A DNA stretch of 64,000 bases from Thalassospira tepidiphila MCCC 1A03514 (GCF_001662875.1 NZ_JPVZ01000014.1:18275-82274), one strand, 5' to 3'; counted from the first letter of the stretch, positions 8,405 to 17,601 are shown. Notes: generated by a model not told the origin, from the letters alone. A program made the numbers and translations.

Positions 8405-11029
8405 ATGGAAGAAGAAACAAAGCACGCTGAGGAAAACGCAACCAAACAAACGTCGCGCCTGAAAAAACGGGCTTTGGCGGCTGGTTTTCTGACGGCTGCT
8501 TTCTTCGCATCTGTCACCTATCTGATTTGGCAAATGGTTGAAAGCGATCGCCGCGTAATCCTTCAATCGGCAGGCCAGATTACGGCAAATTCCGTTTCCC
8601 AGCAGATCAAATCCATTGTGAACAACAACCTCGCGGTGCTTGAAAGCTTTGCCGACAATTGGCAAGGCGGCCCGCCAGAGGACGAAAGAGATTATCTTTC
8701 GGTTGCCACCCCGCTTCAAAGCCGCTTCCCGGCACTCCAGGCAGTCAACTGGATAACGCCGAACTACATCATTTTGTATGTCGCCCCGATCAAGGGCAAC
8801 GTTCCGGCCATGGGGGCGGATCTCAAACGTCATCCGCTTGCTGGTCCTGTTCTTGATATCGCGCTTGATCAACGCCGCACCCAGATCACACCAACGCTTG
8901 AGCTCATGCAGGGCGGCCGCGGTTTTGCGGCCTACACCCCGGTTCTCGGCCGCGATGGCGAGATTATCGGGATCATCAACGGGGCGTTTCGCATTCGCTC
9001 CATGCTGGCGGCGGTGATCAATACCGAACAGGTCGAAGATTACACCGTCCGTGTCCGCGAAGGTGACACTGTTCTGTTTGAAATTCGCGGTGAAGGTGAT
9101 GATGAAACCCTTCAGCGCACAGTCGCCTTTGATGTGGTTGGCCGCCAATGGCAGGTCGATGTCATTGCCGATCCGCAACTGGCGCACAGCACGATCAATC
9201 CCGAACTGATCCTGATATTCGGCGCACTGACGACCATTTTGTTCACGACGATTGTCTTCCTGCTGAGCAACCGGCAGAAAATGGCAATGCGCCGCACGGT
9301 TCATCACATCCATGCCGGCGATGACATAAGTGACCTGTCGCTTTCGATCACCAAGCTTGACGGTCATCTGAAATCAATGTCGCCGGAAACCGCCGAATTC
9401 TTTGATTTGCGCGAAGAGGATTACGGCTTTATCCGGTTTTATAATCTCGCACCGGAATTCCAGTCGGATGGCACCGCATCCCGGCGTTCGCAGGAAAAGA
9501 TGCTGCTTGCGATCAACCGTGGTGATGACGAACTCAGGCGCGAATGGATTGTCCGCAGTGCCGAGGGCGTGCATGTCGTCTGCGATCTGACAATGCGCCC
9601 CTCCACAACCCATCCGGACTGTGTCGACATCACCTTGCATCACAACCCGGCCGCCAACGCATCGGTCAACCGGTTGCGGTATCTGGCGACGCATGATCCG
9701 CTGACCGGTCTTCCCAACCATGCCCTGTTTGAGGATCGCCTCAATCAGGCGGTTGCCCATGCCAAGCGCTATGAAAAGCTTCTGTCGGTTCTGGTGGTCG
9801 ATATCGACAATTTCCGGGCGATCAATGACCGGTTCGGGGCGGATGTCGGCGATGAAACGCTGCGCACCATTTCCGGGCGCCTGCGCGCCACAGTGCGCGA
9901 AAAGGATACCTGTGCGCGGTTCTCGGGCGATATGTTTGCCATCATCGCGACCGACCTTTCCGAGGCCGAGGGGGCAGCCCTTGTCGCCGAACGCGTGGTC
10001 GAAGCCATGTCGCAACCGATCCTGACCACCACGGGCGATGAAATCCGCCTGCATGTCAGTGTCGGTGTCGCACTTTATCCCAACGATGCACGCGCACCAT
10101 CGCAATTGATGGCCAATGCCGATGCGGCAATGTATCGCGCCCAGAAATCAGCAGAATCATCTTACTGCTTCTTCGTCGAGACGATGAACAACGTGATGCA
10201 TGCCCGTCTGTCGATGGAAACTCAGTTGCGCCGTGCGGTCGATGAAAAACGCTTTGTGCTAGAATATCAGCCGCGCTATCGCACATCGGACCGCACGCTT
10301 ACCGGGTTCGAGGCACTGCTGCGCTGGATTGATGACAGTGGCAAACGCCGCCTGCCGCCCGATTTCATCGCGGTTGCGGATCGGACAGGCCTGCTTTCAC
10401 CCCTTGGTCACTGGATCATCGAGACCGTCTGTAAACAGGTCGCTGACTGGCGCCGTCAGGGCTATGTCCCGGTACCAATTGCGCTTAACGTTTCAAGCCG
10501 CCAGTTCATTCAGGCCGATCTGATCAAGAACATCACCGATCTGACCGCCGAACATGAAGTTGATCCGGCCATGATCGAGATCGAGGTGTCAGAGGAAATC
10601 GTCATGCGCGATCCGGAACGCGCCCTTGGTCAGTTCTATCGTTTCTCGGAGGCGGGCATTGGCCTGACGCTTGATCACTTTGCGGCGGGCAACACGTCGC
10701 TGCGGTATCTGAAACGCTTCCCGGTCCAGCGCATCAAACTGTCCAAGTCGCTGTTTAACGTCGCGCTTGATGAACAGCCCGAAAACAGCGTCCTGCAACC
10801 AGCCATCCGGCTGTGCAAAAGCCTGAACCGCAAGGTGGTTGCCGTTGGCGTTGAAACCGAAGAACAGATGGCATCCCTTCAGGCGGCCGAATGCGATGAA
10901 ATTCAAGGCTTCCTTCTGTCACCACCGCGTGATGCGGCCGATACGATGGAACTGCTGATACAGCAGAAACCGAGCAAATCGGCAGCCAAAGGCAAGTCAC
11001 GACCTGCCTCTGACACGAAATCGGGATAG
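8405..11029 (+). CDS. Membrane CHASE-GGDEF-EAL protein with degenerate catalytic motifs
   Basis: This 874-residue c-di-GMP signalling protein has a transmembrane helix (about residues 25-45), a CHASE-like periplasmic sensor (about 50-270), a second helix (about 275-298), then cytoplasmic GGDEF and EAL domains. The GGDEF signature reads S-G-D-M-F (507-511). The EAL domain keeps E-A-L (636-638) and LNVSSRQF, but the metal site DDFG is D-H-F-A (757-760) and the EGVET glutamate is replaced (AVGVET, 813-818). Both activities are therefore probably lost, and the protein may work as a c-di-GMP or GTP sensor. The ATG at 8405 follows a G-rich GGGGGAGAG; in-frame starts at 8327 or 8348 cannot be excluded. 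It converges on mgtE at a shared terminator. Confidence 0.85.
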   Translation: MEEETKHAEENATKQTSRLKKRALAAGFLTAAFFASVTYLIWQMVESDRRVILQSAGQITANSVSQQIKSIVNNNLAVLESFADNWQGGPPEDERDYLSVATPLQSRFPALQAVNWITPNYIILYVAPIKGNVPAMGADLKRHPLAGPVLDIALDQRRTQITPTLELMQGGRGFAAYTPVLGRDGEIIGIINGAFRIRSMLAAVINTEQVEDYTVRVREGDTVLFEIRGEGDDETLQRTVAFDVVGRQWQVDVIADPQLAHSTINPELILIFGALTTILFTTIVFLLSNRQKMAMRRTVHHIHAGDDISDLSLSITKLDGHLKSMSPETAEFFDLREEDYGFIRFYNLAPEFQSDGTASRRSQEKMLLAINRGDDELRREWIVRSAEGVHVVCDLTMRPSTTHPDCVDITLHHNPAANASVNRLRYLATHDPLTGLPNHALFEDRLNQAVAHAKRYEKLLSVLVVDIDNFRAINDRFGADVGDETLRTISGRLRATVREKDTCARFSGDMFAIIATDLSEAEGAALVAERVVEAMSQPILTTTGDEIRLHVSVGVALYPNDARAPSQLMANADAAMYRAQKSAESSYCFFVETMNNVMHARLSMETQLRRAVDEKRFVLEYQPRYRTSDRTLTGFEALLRWIDDSGKRRLPPDFIAVADRTGLLSPLGHWIIETVCKQVADWRRQGYVPVPIALNVSSRQFIQADLIKNITDLTAEHEVDPAMIEIEVSEEIVMRDPERALGQFYRFSEAGIGLTLDHFAAGNTSLRYLKRFPVQRIKLSKSLFNVALDEQPENSVLQPAIRLCKSLNRKVVAVGVETEEQMASLQAAECDEIQGFLLSPPRDAADTMELLIQQKPSKSAAKGKSRPASDTKSG

Positions 11030-11055
11030 CCTGAGCCTGTCATTCCGATCAAAGA

Positions 11056-11096
11056 AAACCCCCGCAATCAGTTCGACTGCGGGGGTTTGTTTTTTT
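11056..11096. terminator. Bidirectional intrinsic terminator
   Basis: An 11-bp stem AAACCCCCGCA (11056-11066) pairs with 11078-11088, followed by a T-rich run on the plus strand and preceded by A-rich sequence that serves the minus strand. It lies between the convergent CHASE-GGDEF-EAL gene and mgtE. The same stem sequence recurs at 39011-39041. Confidence 0.85.
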
Positions 11097-11111
11097 CAGG
11101 TTTCCGGATGA

Positions 11112-12515
11112 CTAAAGCAGGAAGACTGCCGCCAATCCCAGAAAGGCGAAAAAGCCAACAACATCGGTAATCGTCGTCAGGAAAACCGCCGACGAGACAG
11201 CCGGGTCAATGCCCGCACGTTCCAGACCAAGCGGAATCAGCGCCCCGAACAGGCCGGCAAACAGCAGGTTGATGATCATGGCAACGCCGATCACACCCCC
11301 AAGCAGCATGTCATCAAACCAGAACCAGGTCACCGCCCCGGCAAGAACGGCAAAGGCCAGGCCGTTCAGGCCACACACCGCGACTTCCTTGCGGATCACG
11401 CGCAATGCGTTGGTACTGGTCAGCTCACGCGTGGCAATCGCACGCACGGCCACGGTCAATGTCTGCGTGCCGGCATTACCGCCCATCGATGCGACGATTG
11501 GCATCAGAACAGCCAGCGCAACAAGCTTTTCAATCGTGCCTTCAAACAAACCGATCACAACCGATGCCATGATCGCGGTGCCAAGATTAACCAAAAGCCA
11601 TGTAAAACGTGATCGGGTGGTGGCAAAGATCGCACTTGAAAGGTCGTCTTCCTCGCCAACACCGGCAAGGCGCATCATGTCTTCTTCGTATTCCTCGTCG
11701 ATAACGTCAACGACGTCATCAACCGTGATCACACCGACCAGCCGGCCGCTGTCATCGACAACCGGGGCGGAAATCAGGTCACGTTGACGGAACAGATGGG
11801 CGACGTTTTCCTGTTCCTCGGTCACGACGACCGTACGCATTTCATCTGATTCCATCACGTCACGGATCAGCACCGGGCGGTTTGTCCGGATCACACGCGA
11901 CAGCGGCACAATTCCGACCGGGCTATAGCGCGGATCAACGACAATGATGTCATAGAAATCTTCCGGCAGGCTTTTGGCAGAACGCAGGAAATCAATGGTT
12001 TGCCCGACAGACCAGTAATCCGGGATCGCCACCAGCTCGCGCTGCATGATACGACCGGCGGTATATTCCGGATAGGACAGCGCCTCTTCAACGCGCGCAC
12101 GCTCGATATCCGACAGTGCACCAAGAAGTTCGCGCTGCTCATCCTCGTCAAAGTCCTCGATGACCTCGACGACGTCATCGGAATCAAGTTCGGTGATGGC
12201 CTCGGCCACCACATCGGTGCCAAGCAGGCCAATGACTTCTTCACGAAGTTCATCATCAAGTTCGGTCAGGAATTCCGGATCAAAATCCGGCCGGATCAGA
12301 TCAACAAGCAGTTCGCGCTGGTTGGAGCTTGCCCAACCCAGCAAATCGGCAATATCGGCAAAGTGCAACTCGCCCAGAAGATCAGCAGCCTTGCTGCCTT
12401 CTTCTTCGCCCAGCGCATCAAAGATTTCGCGGGCATATTCGGGAGTCAGATCGACATATTCATCGCCAGACGACTTTTCCGCCGGCCGGTCGAGTTCTTC
12501 AACTTGACCTGTCAT
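11112..12515 (-). CDS. mgtE: Magnesium transporter MgtE
   Basis: This 467-residue full-length MgtE channel serves Mg2+ uptake in the inner membrane. It has an N-terminal helical N domain (about residues 30-145), a tandem CBS pair (about 150-275) that senses cytosolic Mg2+, a plug helix, and five transmembrane helices (about 300-467). The membrane motifs MGGNAGTQTL and TTITDVVGFFAFLGLA, with the Asp expected to line the pore, are present. The acidic N and CBS domains fit Mg2+ gating. It lies downstream of maeB on the same strand, but two strong hairpins separate them. No M-box riboswitch is recognisable in the leader. Confidence 0.95.
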   Translation of the reverse strand: MTGQVEELDRPAEKSSGDEYVDLTPEYAREIFDALGEEEGSKAADLLGELHFADIADLLGWASSNQRELLVDLIRPDFDPEFLTELDDELREEVIGLLGTDVVAEAITELDSDDVVEVIEDFDEDEQRELLGALSDIERARVEEALSYPEYTAGRIMQRELVAIPDYWSVGQTIDFLRSAKSLPEDFYDIIVVDPRYSPVGIVPLSRVIRTNRPVLIRDVMESDEMRTVVVTEEQENVAHLFRQRDLISAPVVDDSGRLVGVITVDDVVDVIDEEYEEDMMRLAGVGEEDDLSSAIFATTRSRFTWLLVNLGTAIMASVVIGLFEGTIEKLVALAVLMPIVASMGGNAGTQTLTVAVRAIATRELTSTNALRVIRKEVAVCGLNGLAFAVLAGAVTWFWFDDMLLGGVIGVAMIINLLFAGLFGALIPLGLERAGIDPAVSSAVFLTTITDVVGFFAFLGLAAVFLL

Positions 12516-12566
12516 CTGCCCCTCCCTGTTTAATGAGCCGCCAATTTTTCCTGCAAAAGATTAAAC

Positions 12567-12603
12567 GCCGTGTCGGGCATTGTGTTCCAACGCCCGGCAC
12601 GGC
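12567..12603 (-). repeat. Inverted repeat in the mgtE leader
   Basis: A 12-bp stem (12567-12578 with 12592-12603, one G-T pair) encloses a 13-nt loop, 52-88 nt before the mgtE start. It could be a terminator for upstream read-through or a leader structure. On the minus strand the run after it is GTTTAATCTTTT, which is only moderately T-rich. Confidence 0.5.
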
Positions 12604-12653
12604 TGTTTCTGCGCTATCACATAGCCCCGGTCAAGAGCGCGATAGCAATTCAC

Positions 12654-12686
12654 CCCAGCCCCGCTTGGGATCAAGACGGGGCTGGG
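12654..12686 (-). terminator. Probable transcription-end hairpin of maeB
   Basis: A perfect 10-bp GC-rich stem (12654-12663 with 12677-12686) has a 13-nt loop and starts 7 nt past the maeB stop. No T tract follows on the minus strand, so it may instead protect the mRNA 3' end. Confidence 0.5.
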
Positions 12687-12692
12687 AGTATG

Positions 12693-14984
12693 TTACTGGC
12701 TTTCCTGCGTACGCGTGACGGCATCAACAACGGCAATCGCCGTCATGTTGACAATACCGCGCACGGTAATCGACGGGCTGACGACGTGGGCTGATTTGGC
12801 CGCACCGACCAGGATCGGCCCAACCGGAAGCCCGTCGCCCAACATCTTGACCATGTTGTAGGAGATATTGGCTGCATCGAGTGTTGGCATGACCAGAAGG
12901 TTGGCCGAACCGCTTAGCATCGAGTGCGGGAAGATCCGGTCACGGATGGGCTGCGAAATGGCCGCATCTGCATGCATTTCGCCTTCGACCTCAAGATCCG
13001 GTGCCTGCGTTCTGATCAGCTGAAGCGCATCACGCATCTTGCAGGCCGACTTGTTTTCGTGACTGCCAAAGTTGGAATGCGAAATCAACGCGGCCTTTGG
13101 CGTCATGCCGAAACGCTTGACGACATCGGCGGCCATGATGGTGGTTTCTGCCACATGTTCCGGGGTCGGATCGACCGACACATAAGTATCGGTCAGGAAG
13201 AACGTCCCCTGCTTCATGATCATCATGTTGACCGTGGAGAAATCAGTCACACCTTTGCGCAGGCCGACAAGATTGCGGACATAGCGCAGATGGCGCAGGA
13301 AACCGCCCTGACAGCCACACAGCATCGCATCGACTTCCCCGCGACGCAGCATCAGGGCCGCGATCACGGTCGGACGGGTACGGACAATCGCCCGGGCATA
13401 TTCCGGGTTGATGCCGCGACGGCCCATGATGTTGTGGAAGTCCTGCCAATCCTGTTCGAAATGCGGATTGTCATCAGGATCGTGAATTTCGATCTGCTCA
13501 TCAGGAACAAGACGCAGGCCAAGCTCGGTAATCCGTTCAAGGATCACCTCGCGGCGACCAATCAGCACCGGATGACAAATGCCGTCATCGACAAGCACCT
13601 GACAGGCCTGCAGAACACGACGCGATTCGCCTTCGGGATAGACAACGCGTTTCTTGTGCGAACGCGCCACGTCAAACACCGGCTTCATGACAAGGCCGGA
13701 CCGGAAGACGAAACCTTCAAGCTGCTGACGATACTCGTCGAAATCCTCGATCGGGCGTTTGGCAACACCGCTCGCCATGGCGGCCTTCGCCACACGCGGC
13801 GGAATTTCCAGCATCAGGCGCGGGTCAAACGGCTTCGGGATAAGATATTCCGGGCCGAATTTAAGCTCCTCCCCGCCATAGGCGGTTGCCACAACGTCGG
13901 AAACCTCGGCGGTTGCCAGATCGGCGATGGCATGGACCGCGGCGATCTTCATTTCCTCGTTGATCTCGGTCGCGCCAACATCAAGCGCGCCACGGAACAG
14001 GAACGGGAAACAAAGAACGTTGTTCACCTGGTTCGGATAATCCGTACGACCGGTGGCCATTACGGCATCCGGGCGGATTTCCTTGACCAGTTCCGGGGAA
14101 ACTTCCGGCGTCGGGTTGGCCAGCGCCATGATGATCGGACCTTCGCCCATCTTGCGAAGCTCGTCCTCGCCCATCACGTTTGGCGCTGAAAGACCCAGGA
14201 AGATATCAGCCCCTTCGATCACGTCGCTTAACGTACGCGCGTTGGTTTCAATCGCGTATTCGGCCTTCCACGGATCCATTTCCTCGGCCCGGCCCTTATA
14301 GACCACACCAAACCGGTCAGTGACCGTGATGTTGTGCTTGGGCAAACCCATGGAAACCAGAAGGTTCAAGCACGCAAGCGCCGCCGCACCGGCCCCTGAT
14401 GTCACAAGGCGGACCTTGTTGATATCCTTGCCGGTCACACGCAGACCATTAAGGACCGCGGCGGCAACACAGATCGCCGTACCGTGCTGGTCATCGTGGA
14501 AAATCGGAATGTTGCAGCGTTTGCGCAAAGCTTCTTCGATGATGAAGCATTCCGGCGCCTTAATGTCTTCGAGGTTAACACCCCCGAAAGTCGGCTCCAG
14601 CGCTGCGACGATATCGATAAATTTCTGCGGATCGGTTTCGTTCACTTCAAGATCGAAAACATCGATATTGGCGAACTTCTTGAACAGAACCGCCTTGCCT
14701 TCCATCACCGGCTTGGACGCCAACGGGCCAATCGGGCCAAGGCCAAGCACAGCCGTACCGTTCGAAATCACCCCGACCAGGTTACCGCGCGCGGTGTAAT
14801 CAGCTGCGGTATCGGGGTTTTTAACGATCTCCTCGCACGCAAACGCGACGCCCGGCGAATAGGCCAGGGCAAGGTCACGCTGGTTTGCAAGGGTGGTGGT
14901 TGCCGTTACGGACAATTTCCCCGGGGTGGGATACCGGTGATAGTCCAAAGCTGCTTCGCGCAGCTTGTCATTTCTATTTGCCAT
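12693..14984 (-). CDS. maeB: NADP-dependent malic enzyme with phosphotransacetylase-like domain
   Basis: This 763-residue fusion protein is typical of proteobacterial MaeB. The malic-enzyme half (about residues 1-410) oxidatively decarboxylates malate to pyruvate. It shows YSPGVAFACEEI, LGLGPIGPLASKPVMEGK, IFHDDQHGTA (catalytic Asp and metal site) and SGAGAAALACLNLL for NADP. The C-terminal half (about 430-763) resembles phosphotransacetylase (LISHSNFGS, ANLLVMPTLDAANISYNM) and is thought to be regulatory, commonly acetyl-CoA sensing. It feeds NADPH and pyruvate metabolism, which fits organic-acid growth and the malyl-CoA lyase found further on. The ribosome binding site AAAGGT sits inside an inverted repeat at 14988-15009, directly before the start. 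Confidence 0.95.
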   Translation of the reverse strand: MANRNDKLREAALDYHRYPTPGKLSVTATTTLANQRDLALAYSPGVAFACEEIVKNPDTAADYTARGNLVGVISNGTAVLGLGPIGPLASKPVMEGKAVLFKKFANIDVFDLEVNETDPQKFIDIVAALEPTFGGVNLEDIKAPECFIIEEALRKRCNIPIFHDDQHGTAICVAAAVLNGLRVTGKDINKVRLVTSGAGAAALACLNLLVSMGLPKHNITVTDRFGVVYKGRAEEMDPWKAEYAIETNARTLSDVIEGADIFLGLSAPNVMGEDELRKMGEGPIIMALANPTPEVSPELVKEIRPDAVMATGRTDYPNQVNNVLCFPFLFRGALDVGATEINEEMKIAAVHAIADLATAEVSDVVATAYGGEELKFGPEYLIPKPFDPRLMLEIPPRVAKAAMASGVAKRPIEDFDEYRQQLEGFVFRSGLVMKPVFDVARSHKKRVVYPEGESRRVLQACQVLVDDGICHPVLIGRREVILERITELGLRLVPDEQIEIHDPDDNPHFEQDWQDFHNIMGRRGINPEYARAIVRTRPTVIAALMLRRGEVDAMLCGCQGGFLRHLRYVRNLVGLRKGVTDFSTVNMMIMKQGTFFLTDTYVSVDPTPEHVAETTIMAADVVKRFGMTPKAALISHSNFGSHENKSACKMRDALQLIRTQAPDLEVEGEMHADAAISQPIRDRIFPHSMLSGSANLLVMPTLDAANISYNMVKMLGDGLPVGPILVGAAKSAHVVSPSITVRGIVNMTAIAVVDAVTRTQESQ

Positions 14985-14987
14985 TAT

Positions 14988-15009
14988 AATACCTTTGATT
15001 TCAGGTATT
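14988..15009 (-). promoter_or_regulatory. Hairpin covering the maeB ribosome binding site
   Basis: On the minus strand AATACCT and AGGTATT are separated by 8 nt (perfect 7-bp arms). The second arm contains the AGGT of the probable Shine-Dalgarno sequence and ends 3 nt before the maeB ATG. As RNA it would hide the ribosome binding site. As DNA it could be an operator. Confidence 0.45.
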
Positions 15010-15017
15010 TACATAAA

Positions 15018-15036
15018 TTAACCGTTAATCGGTTAA
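15018..15036. promoter_or_regulatory. 19-bp palindrome upstream of maeB
   Basis: TTAACCG-TTAAT-CGGTTAA is a perfect 7-5-7 dyad, 34-52 nt upstream of the maeB start. It has the size and symmetry of an operator for a dimeric repressor. The regulator is unknown. Confidence 0.45.
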
Positions 15037-15325
15037 ATCCTGATAATTCACTCTAGCGGGACCGGTAGACTAAATGAGTTTGGCCCGCGATTGAAGCACT
15101 CAGTTCATTCTTCGCCAAGGGGCTGCATTGCGTAATTTTCAACGCGGCACCGCACAATAAATCAATTGTTTATGCCGCAACCGCGTGATGACGCACACCA
15201 ACCGATCCATTGCCGTATTCAAACCATTGTAGGGGATATATGGGGAAGGTCCACAAACGAAAAAACCCGCCATTGCTGACGGGTTCTTTTTCGTGACCTT
15301 CCCGATTGGCCGGGAGGCCAGATAA
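15037..15325. other. Intergenic region between maeB and tRNA-Leu
   Basis: No gene is seen. The stretch holds the likely maeB promoter (left part) and the tRNA-Leu terminator (15259-15290). The remainder shows nothing recognisable. Confidence 0.5.
15259..15290 (-). terminator. Intrinsic terminator of tRNA-Leu
   Basis: On the minus strand AACCCG pairs with CGGGTT around a short loop (15264-15269 with 15280-15285), followed by TTTTTTCGTTTG. It lies about 40 nt past the tRNA 3' end. Confidence 0.75.
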
Positions 15326-15412
15326 TGGTGCGGTCGAGAAGACTCGAACTTCCACGGGGGTTAGCCCACAGCGACCTCAACGCTGCGCGTCTACCAATTC
15401 CGCCACGACCGC
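15326..15412 (-). tRNA. tRNA-Leu (anticodon GAG)
   Basis: This 87-nt gene includes an encoded CCA. The acceptor stem is GCGGTCG with CGACCGC, and the discriminator is A. The D-loop is GGAATTGGTAGAC. The anticodon loop is TTGAGGT, giving GAG. A long class II variable arm and the T-loop TTCGAGT complete it. It reads CTC/CTT leucine codons. A terminator follows at 15259-15290. Confidence 0.97.
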
Positions 15413-15529
15413 ATATGTTTTGCAGCAAAGCCCTTGAGGTAATTAAGTGGGCTTGCCTTGGTGCGGAAAGGGAGATAGCAAATTGGTATCCCCTGATCAA
15501 GGGCTCATTTCACTTATTTGACAGGAAAA

Positions 15530-16180
15530 ATGCAAAGCAACGCCCCAACCGCGCAAATCCCCGAGTGGCGCACCACCCCGGAGTTGGTTTCCTACCCCGA
15601 AGCCCTTGCAGAAATGGAAGCCCGCGCAGAGGCCATTCATGCTGGCGAAGCCCATGAACTTGTTTGGTTTCTAGAACATCCGCCGCTTTATACGGCCGGC
15701 ACCAGTGCCCATGCCGAGGACCTTGTCGATCCGGATCGCTTTCCGGTCTATGACGCGGGCCGCGGCGGGCAATATACCTATCACGGGCCGGGTCAGCGCA
15801 CGGTTTATCTGATGCTCGACCTTAAGAATCGCGGTCGGGATGTCCGTGTCTATGTTCATAACCTTGAAGAATGGGTGATTCGCACCCTAGCCCTGCTGGG
15901 CGTCAAAGGCGAACGGCGCGATGCCCGTGTTGGCATCTGGGTGGTGCGCGATGATGGCCGCGAAGACAAGATCGCCGCCATTGGCGTCCGGGTGCGCCGC
16001 TGGGTGACCTTCCACGGCATTGCCATCAATGTCGCCCCGGACCTGACGCATTTCGGTGGAATCGTGCCCTGTGGCATTTCTGACCATGGTGTCACCAGCC
16101 TCAAAGATCTTGGCGTCGATATTCCTATGGCGGAACTTGATCGCCTGTTACAACAGACCTTTGGCGAAATCTTTTCCTAG
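15530..16180 (+). CDS. lipB: Octanoyl-[acyl carrier protein]:protein N-octanoyltransferase
   Basis: This 216-residue LipB transfers octanoate from acyl carrier protein to lipoyl domains, the first step of protein lipoylation. The family motifs are present: [48 protein letters not shown] (catalytic Lys region) and [16 protein letters not shown] (catalytic Cys). The ATG at 15530 is preferred because AGGA lies a few bases upstream; the in-frame TTG 12 nt earlier has no good site. It stands next to tRNA-Leu, divergently, and 51 nt before a diguanylate cyclase gene. Confidence 0.95.
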   Translation: MQSNAPTAQIPEWRTTPELVSYPEALAEMEARAEAIHAGEAHELVWFLEHPPLYTAGTSAHAEDLVDPDRFPVYDAGRGGQYTYHGPGQRTVYLMLDLKNRGRDVRVYVHNLEEWVIRTLALLGVKGERRDARVGIWVVRDDGREDKIAAIGVRVRRWVTFHGIAINVAPDLTHFGGIVPCGISDHGVTSLKDLGVDIPMAELDRLLQQTFGEIFS

Positions 16181-16231
16181 GGTCAGGCATGTGAATGCGT
16201 TCTGACCCTACAACCAATCCGGGCCTTCCGA

Positions 16232-17248
16232 ATGAGTGACAAGTCGCAACCGGCCAAGGCAGACACCCCGCCAGCCAAAGGCAGATCCAAGGGCCATAAA
16301 ATGCCCGAAAGCATTGCCGATGGCGGGATGGCCGATGCCGAACGCGACATTCTTGCCGAACTTGAAAAGGCGCTTGGCGAACATATCGCCCTTTTGCTGC
16401 GCTGGAACCGCAAGCTGGTTCTGGCGGATTCGGGGGCGCCATCTGACACTGACGAAGACGATCATGATTGTGATTTCGGGGCGTGGTACGCGCTTAATCG
16501 CCATAACCGCCTGATTGACCAACCCGCCATGCGCGCCCTGGCAACCACCCATCAGCAACTTCACGAGTCGGCAAAGCGACTTCTGAGCGCACATGATGTT
16601 GATCACGAAGTCGATTCGGCCGAGTTCGACATGATGGCCCTGCGCGCAGAATCGTTTTTTGCCCAGCTCCGCCGCCTTGAACGTGCGTTCCGAACCGCGC
16701 GATCAGACGTCGATCCTCTCACCGGCACCTATAACCGTCAGACCATGATGGGTGACCTTAATGCCGAACGCGAACGTGCGATCCGCACCGGGGTCCCGAC
16801 CGCGATCGCACTGGTCGACCTTGATCACTTCAAATCGGTTAACGACACCTATGGCCATCAAGCCGGTGATCTGGTTTTGCAATCAGTCGCTGGCATCCTG
16901 CAATCGCATGTCCGCCCGTTTGATAAAGTATATCGCTATGGCGGTGAGGAATTCCTCGTCTGCCTGCCCAATGCCGACATGAAGCAATGCGCGCGCGTTC
17001 TCGAACGCCTGCGGCGCGTGATCGAGGCATCCCCGGTTGCCATCTCGGACGAAACGATATTGCCGGTGACCGCTTCCATCGGTGCCGCCCCGATGACCAA
17101 GAATCGCACGACCGAGCAAATCATCGAGAAAGCCGACAAGGCCCTATACGCCGCCAAGGAAGGCGGTCGCAATCGCGTGCGCGTCTGGCGCAACCCGGAT
17201 GGCAAGACCGCGTCCACGACCACAAAACCCGGCAAGAACGCGACCTGA
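16232..17248 (+). CDS. CZB-domain diguanylate cyclase (DgcZ-like, zinc-sensing)
   Basis: This 338-residue soluble protein joins a chemoreceptor zinc-binding (CZB) domain to an active-looking GGDEF domain. Candidate zinc ligands are H51, C80, H107 and H111. Their spacing (29, 27, 4) nearly copies the 3-His/1-Cys set of E. coli DgcZ. The GGDEF half (about residues 155-325) has DPLTGTYNR, VDLDHFKSVND and the signature GGEEF at 237-241. An inhibitory I-site, R228-x-x-D231, sits five residues before it. It should make c-di-GMP from two GTP and be inhibited by zinc and by product, if the E. coli model holds. Residues 1-35 are low-complexity. The start has only a weak ribosome binding site, so it is uncertain by some residues. 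Confidence 0.9.
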   Translation: MSDKSQPAKADTPPAKGRSKGHKMPESIADGGMADAERDILAELEKALGEHIALLLRWNRKLVLADSGAPSDTDEDDHDCDFGAWYALNRHNRLIDQPAMRALATTHQQLHESAKRLLSAHDVDHEVDSAEFDMMALRAESFFAQLRRLERAFRTARSDVDPLTGTYNRQTMMGDLNAERERAIRTGVPTAIALVDLDHFKSVNDTYGHQAGDLVLQSVAGILQSHVRPFDKVYRYGGEEFLVCLPNADMKQCARVLERLRRVIEASPVAISDETILPVTASIGAAPMTKNRTTEQIIEKADKALYAAKEGGRNRVRVWRNPDGKTASTTTKPGKNAT

Positions 17249-17601
17249 GGCGATCTGCACCCAGGCACCAAAGGCGAAAGTGCATTTGTCCGGCCCAAGC
17301 CACACCAAATCAGGAAAAATTTTCACCAAACTCTTCCGCAGCGCAGCAACGACAATAGCCACCTGTTTTCAGATTGTTACGCCGTGAAAGTGTTTTTGTT
17401 CACTGCCAAGAACAAAAAATTCCGCATAAGCGAAATCTTGTCTTCACAAGTTGGCAACATATCTGCAAACTATAATAAGAAAAAGCAGCAGGGCTTTGCC
17501 TCCGCTCAAGACCAAGAGTGCAAGACCGAGAGAGCAAGGCCAAGAGATAATCGCTGCCGGCTTGGGAGGGAATTCGTTTAGACCCGAACGGAGGCCCATG
17601 A
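17249..17601. other. Intergenic region before the RMF-like gene
   Basis: These 353 nt hold no gene. The middle (17380-17500) is clearly AT-rich and contains a consensus TATAAT at 17471-17476, which probably starts the transcript of the RMF-like gene. Confidence 0.5.
17448..17476 (+). promoter_or_regulatory. Probable promoter of the RMF-like gene
   Basis: A perfect -10 box TATAAT lies at 17471-17476, about 125 nt upstream of the ATG. No good -35 box lies at 16-18 bp. TTGGCA at 17451-17456 would leave a 14-bp spacer, and AAGTTG at 17448-17453 gives 17 bp but matches poorly. Confidence 0.35.

Noticed and set aside
12516..12692. Magnesium (M-box) riboswitch in the mgtE leader
   Set aside because: The leader is only about 175 nt, with two simple hairpins. 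None of the multi-helix core expected for an M-box could be traced.
12924..14189. 421-residue open frame opposite maeB
   Set aside because: Antisense shadow of a well-defined malic enzyme; no ribosome binding site or motif.
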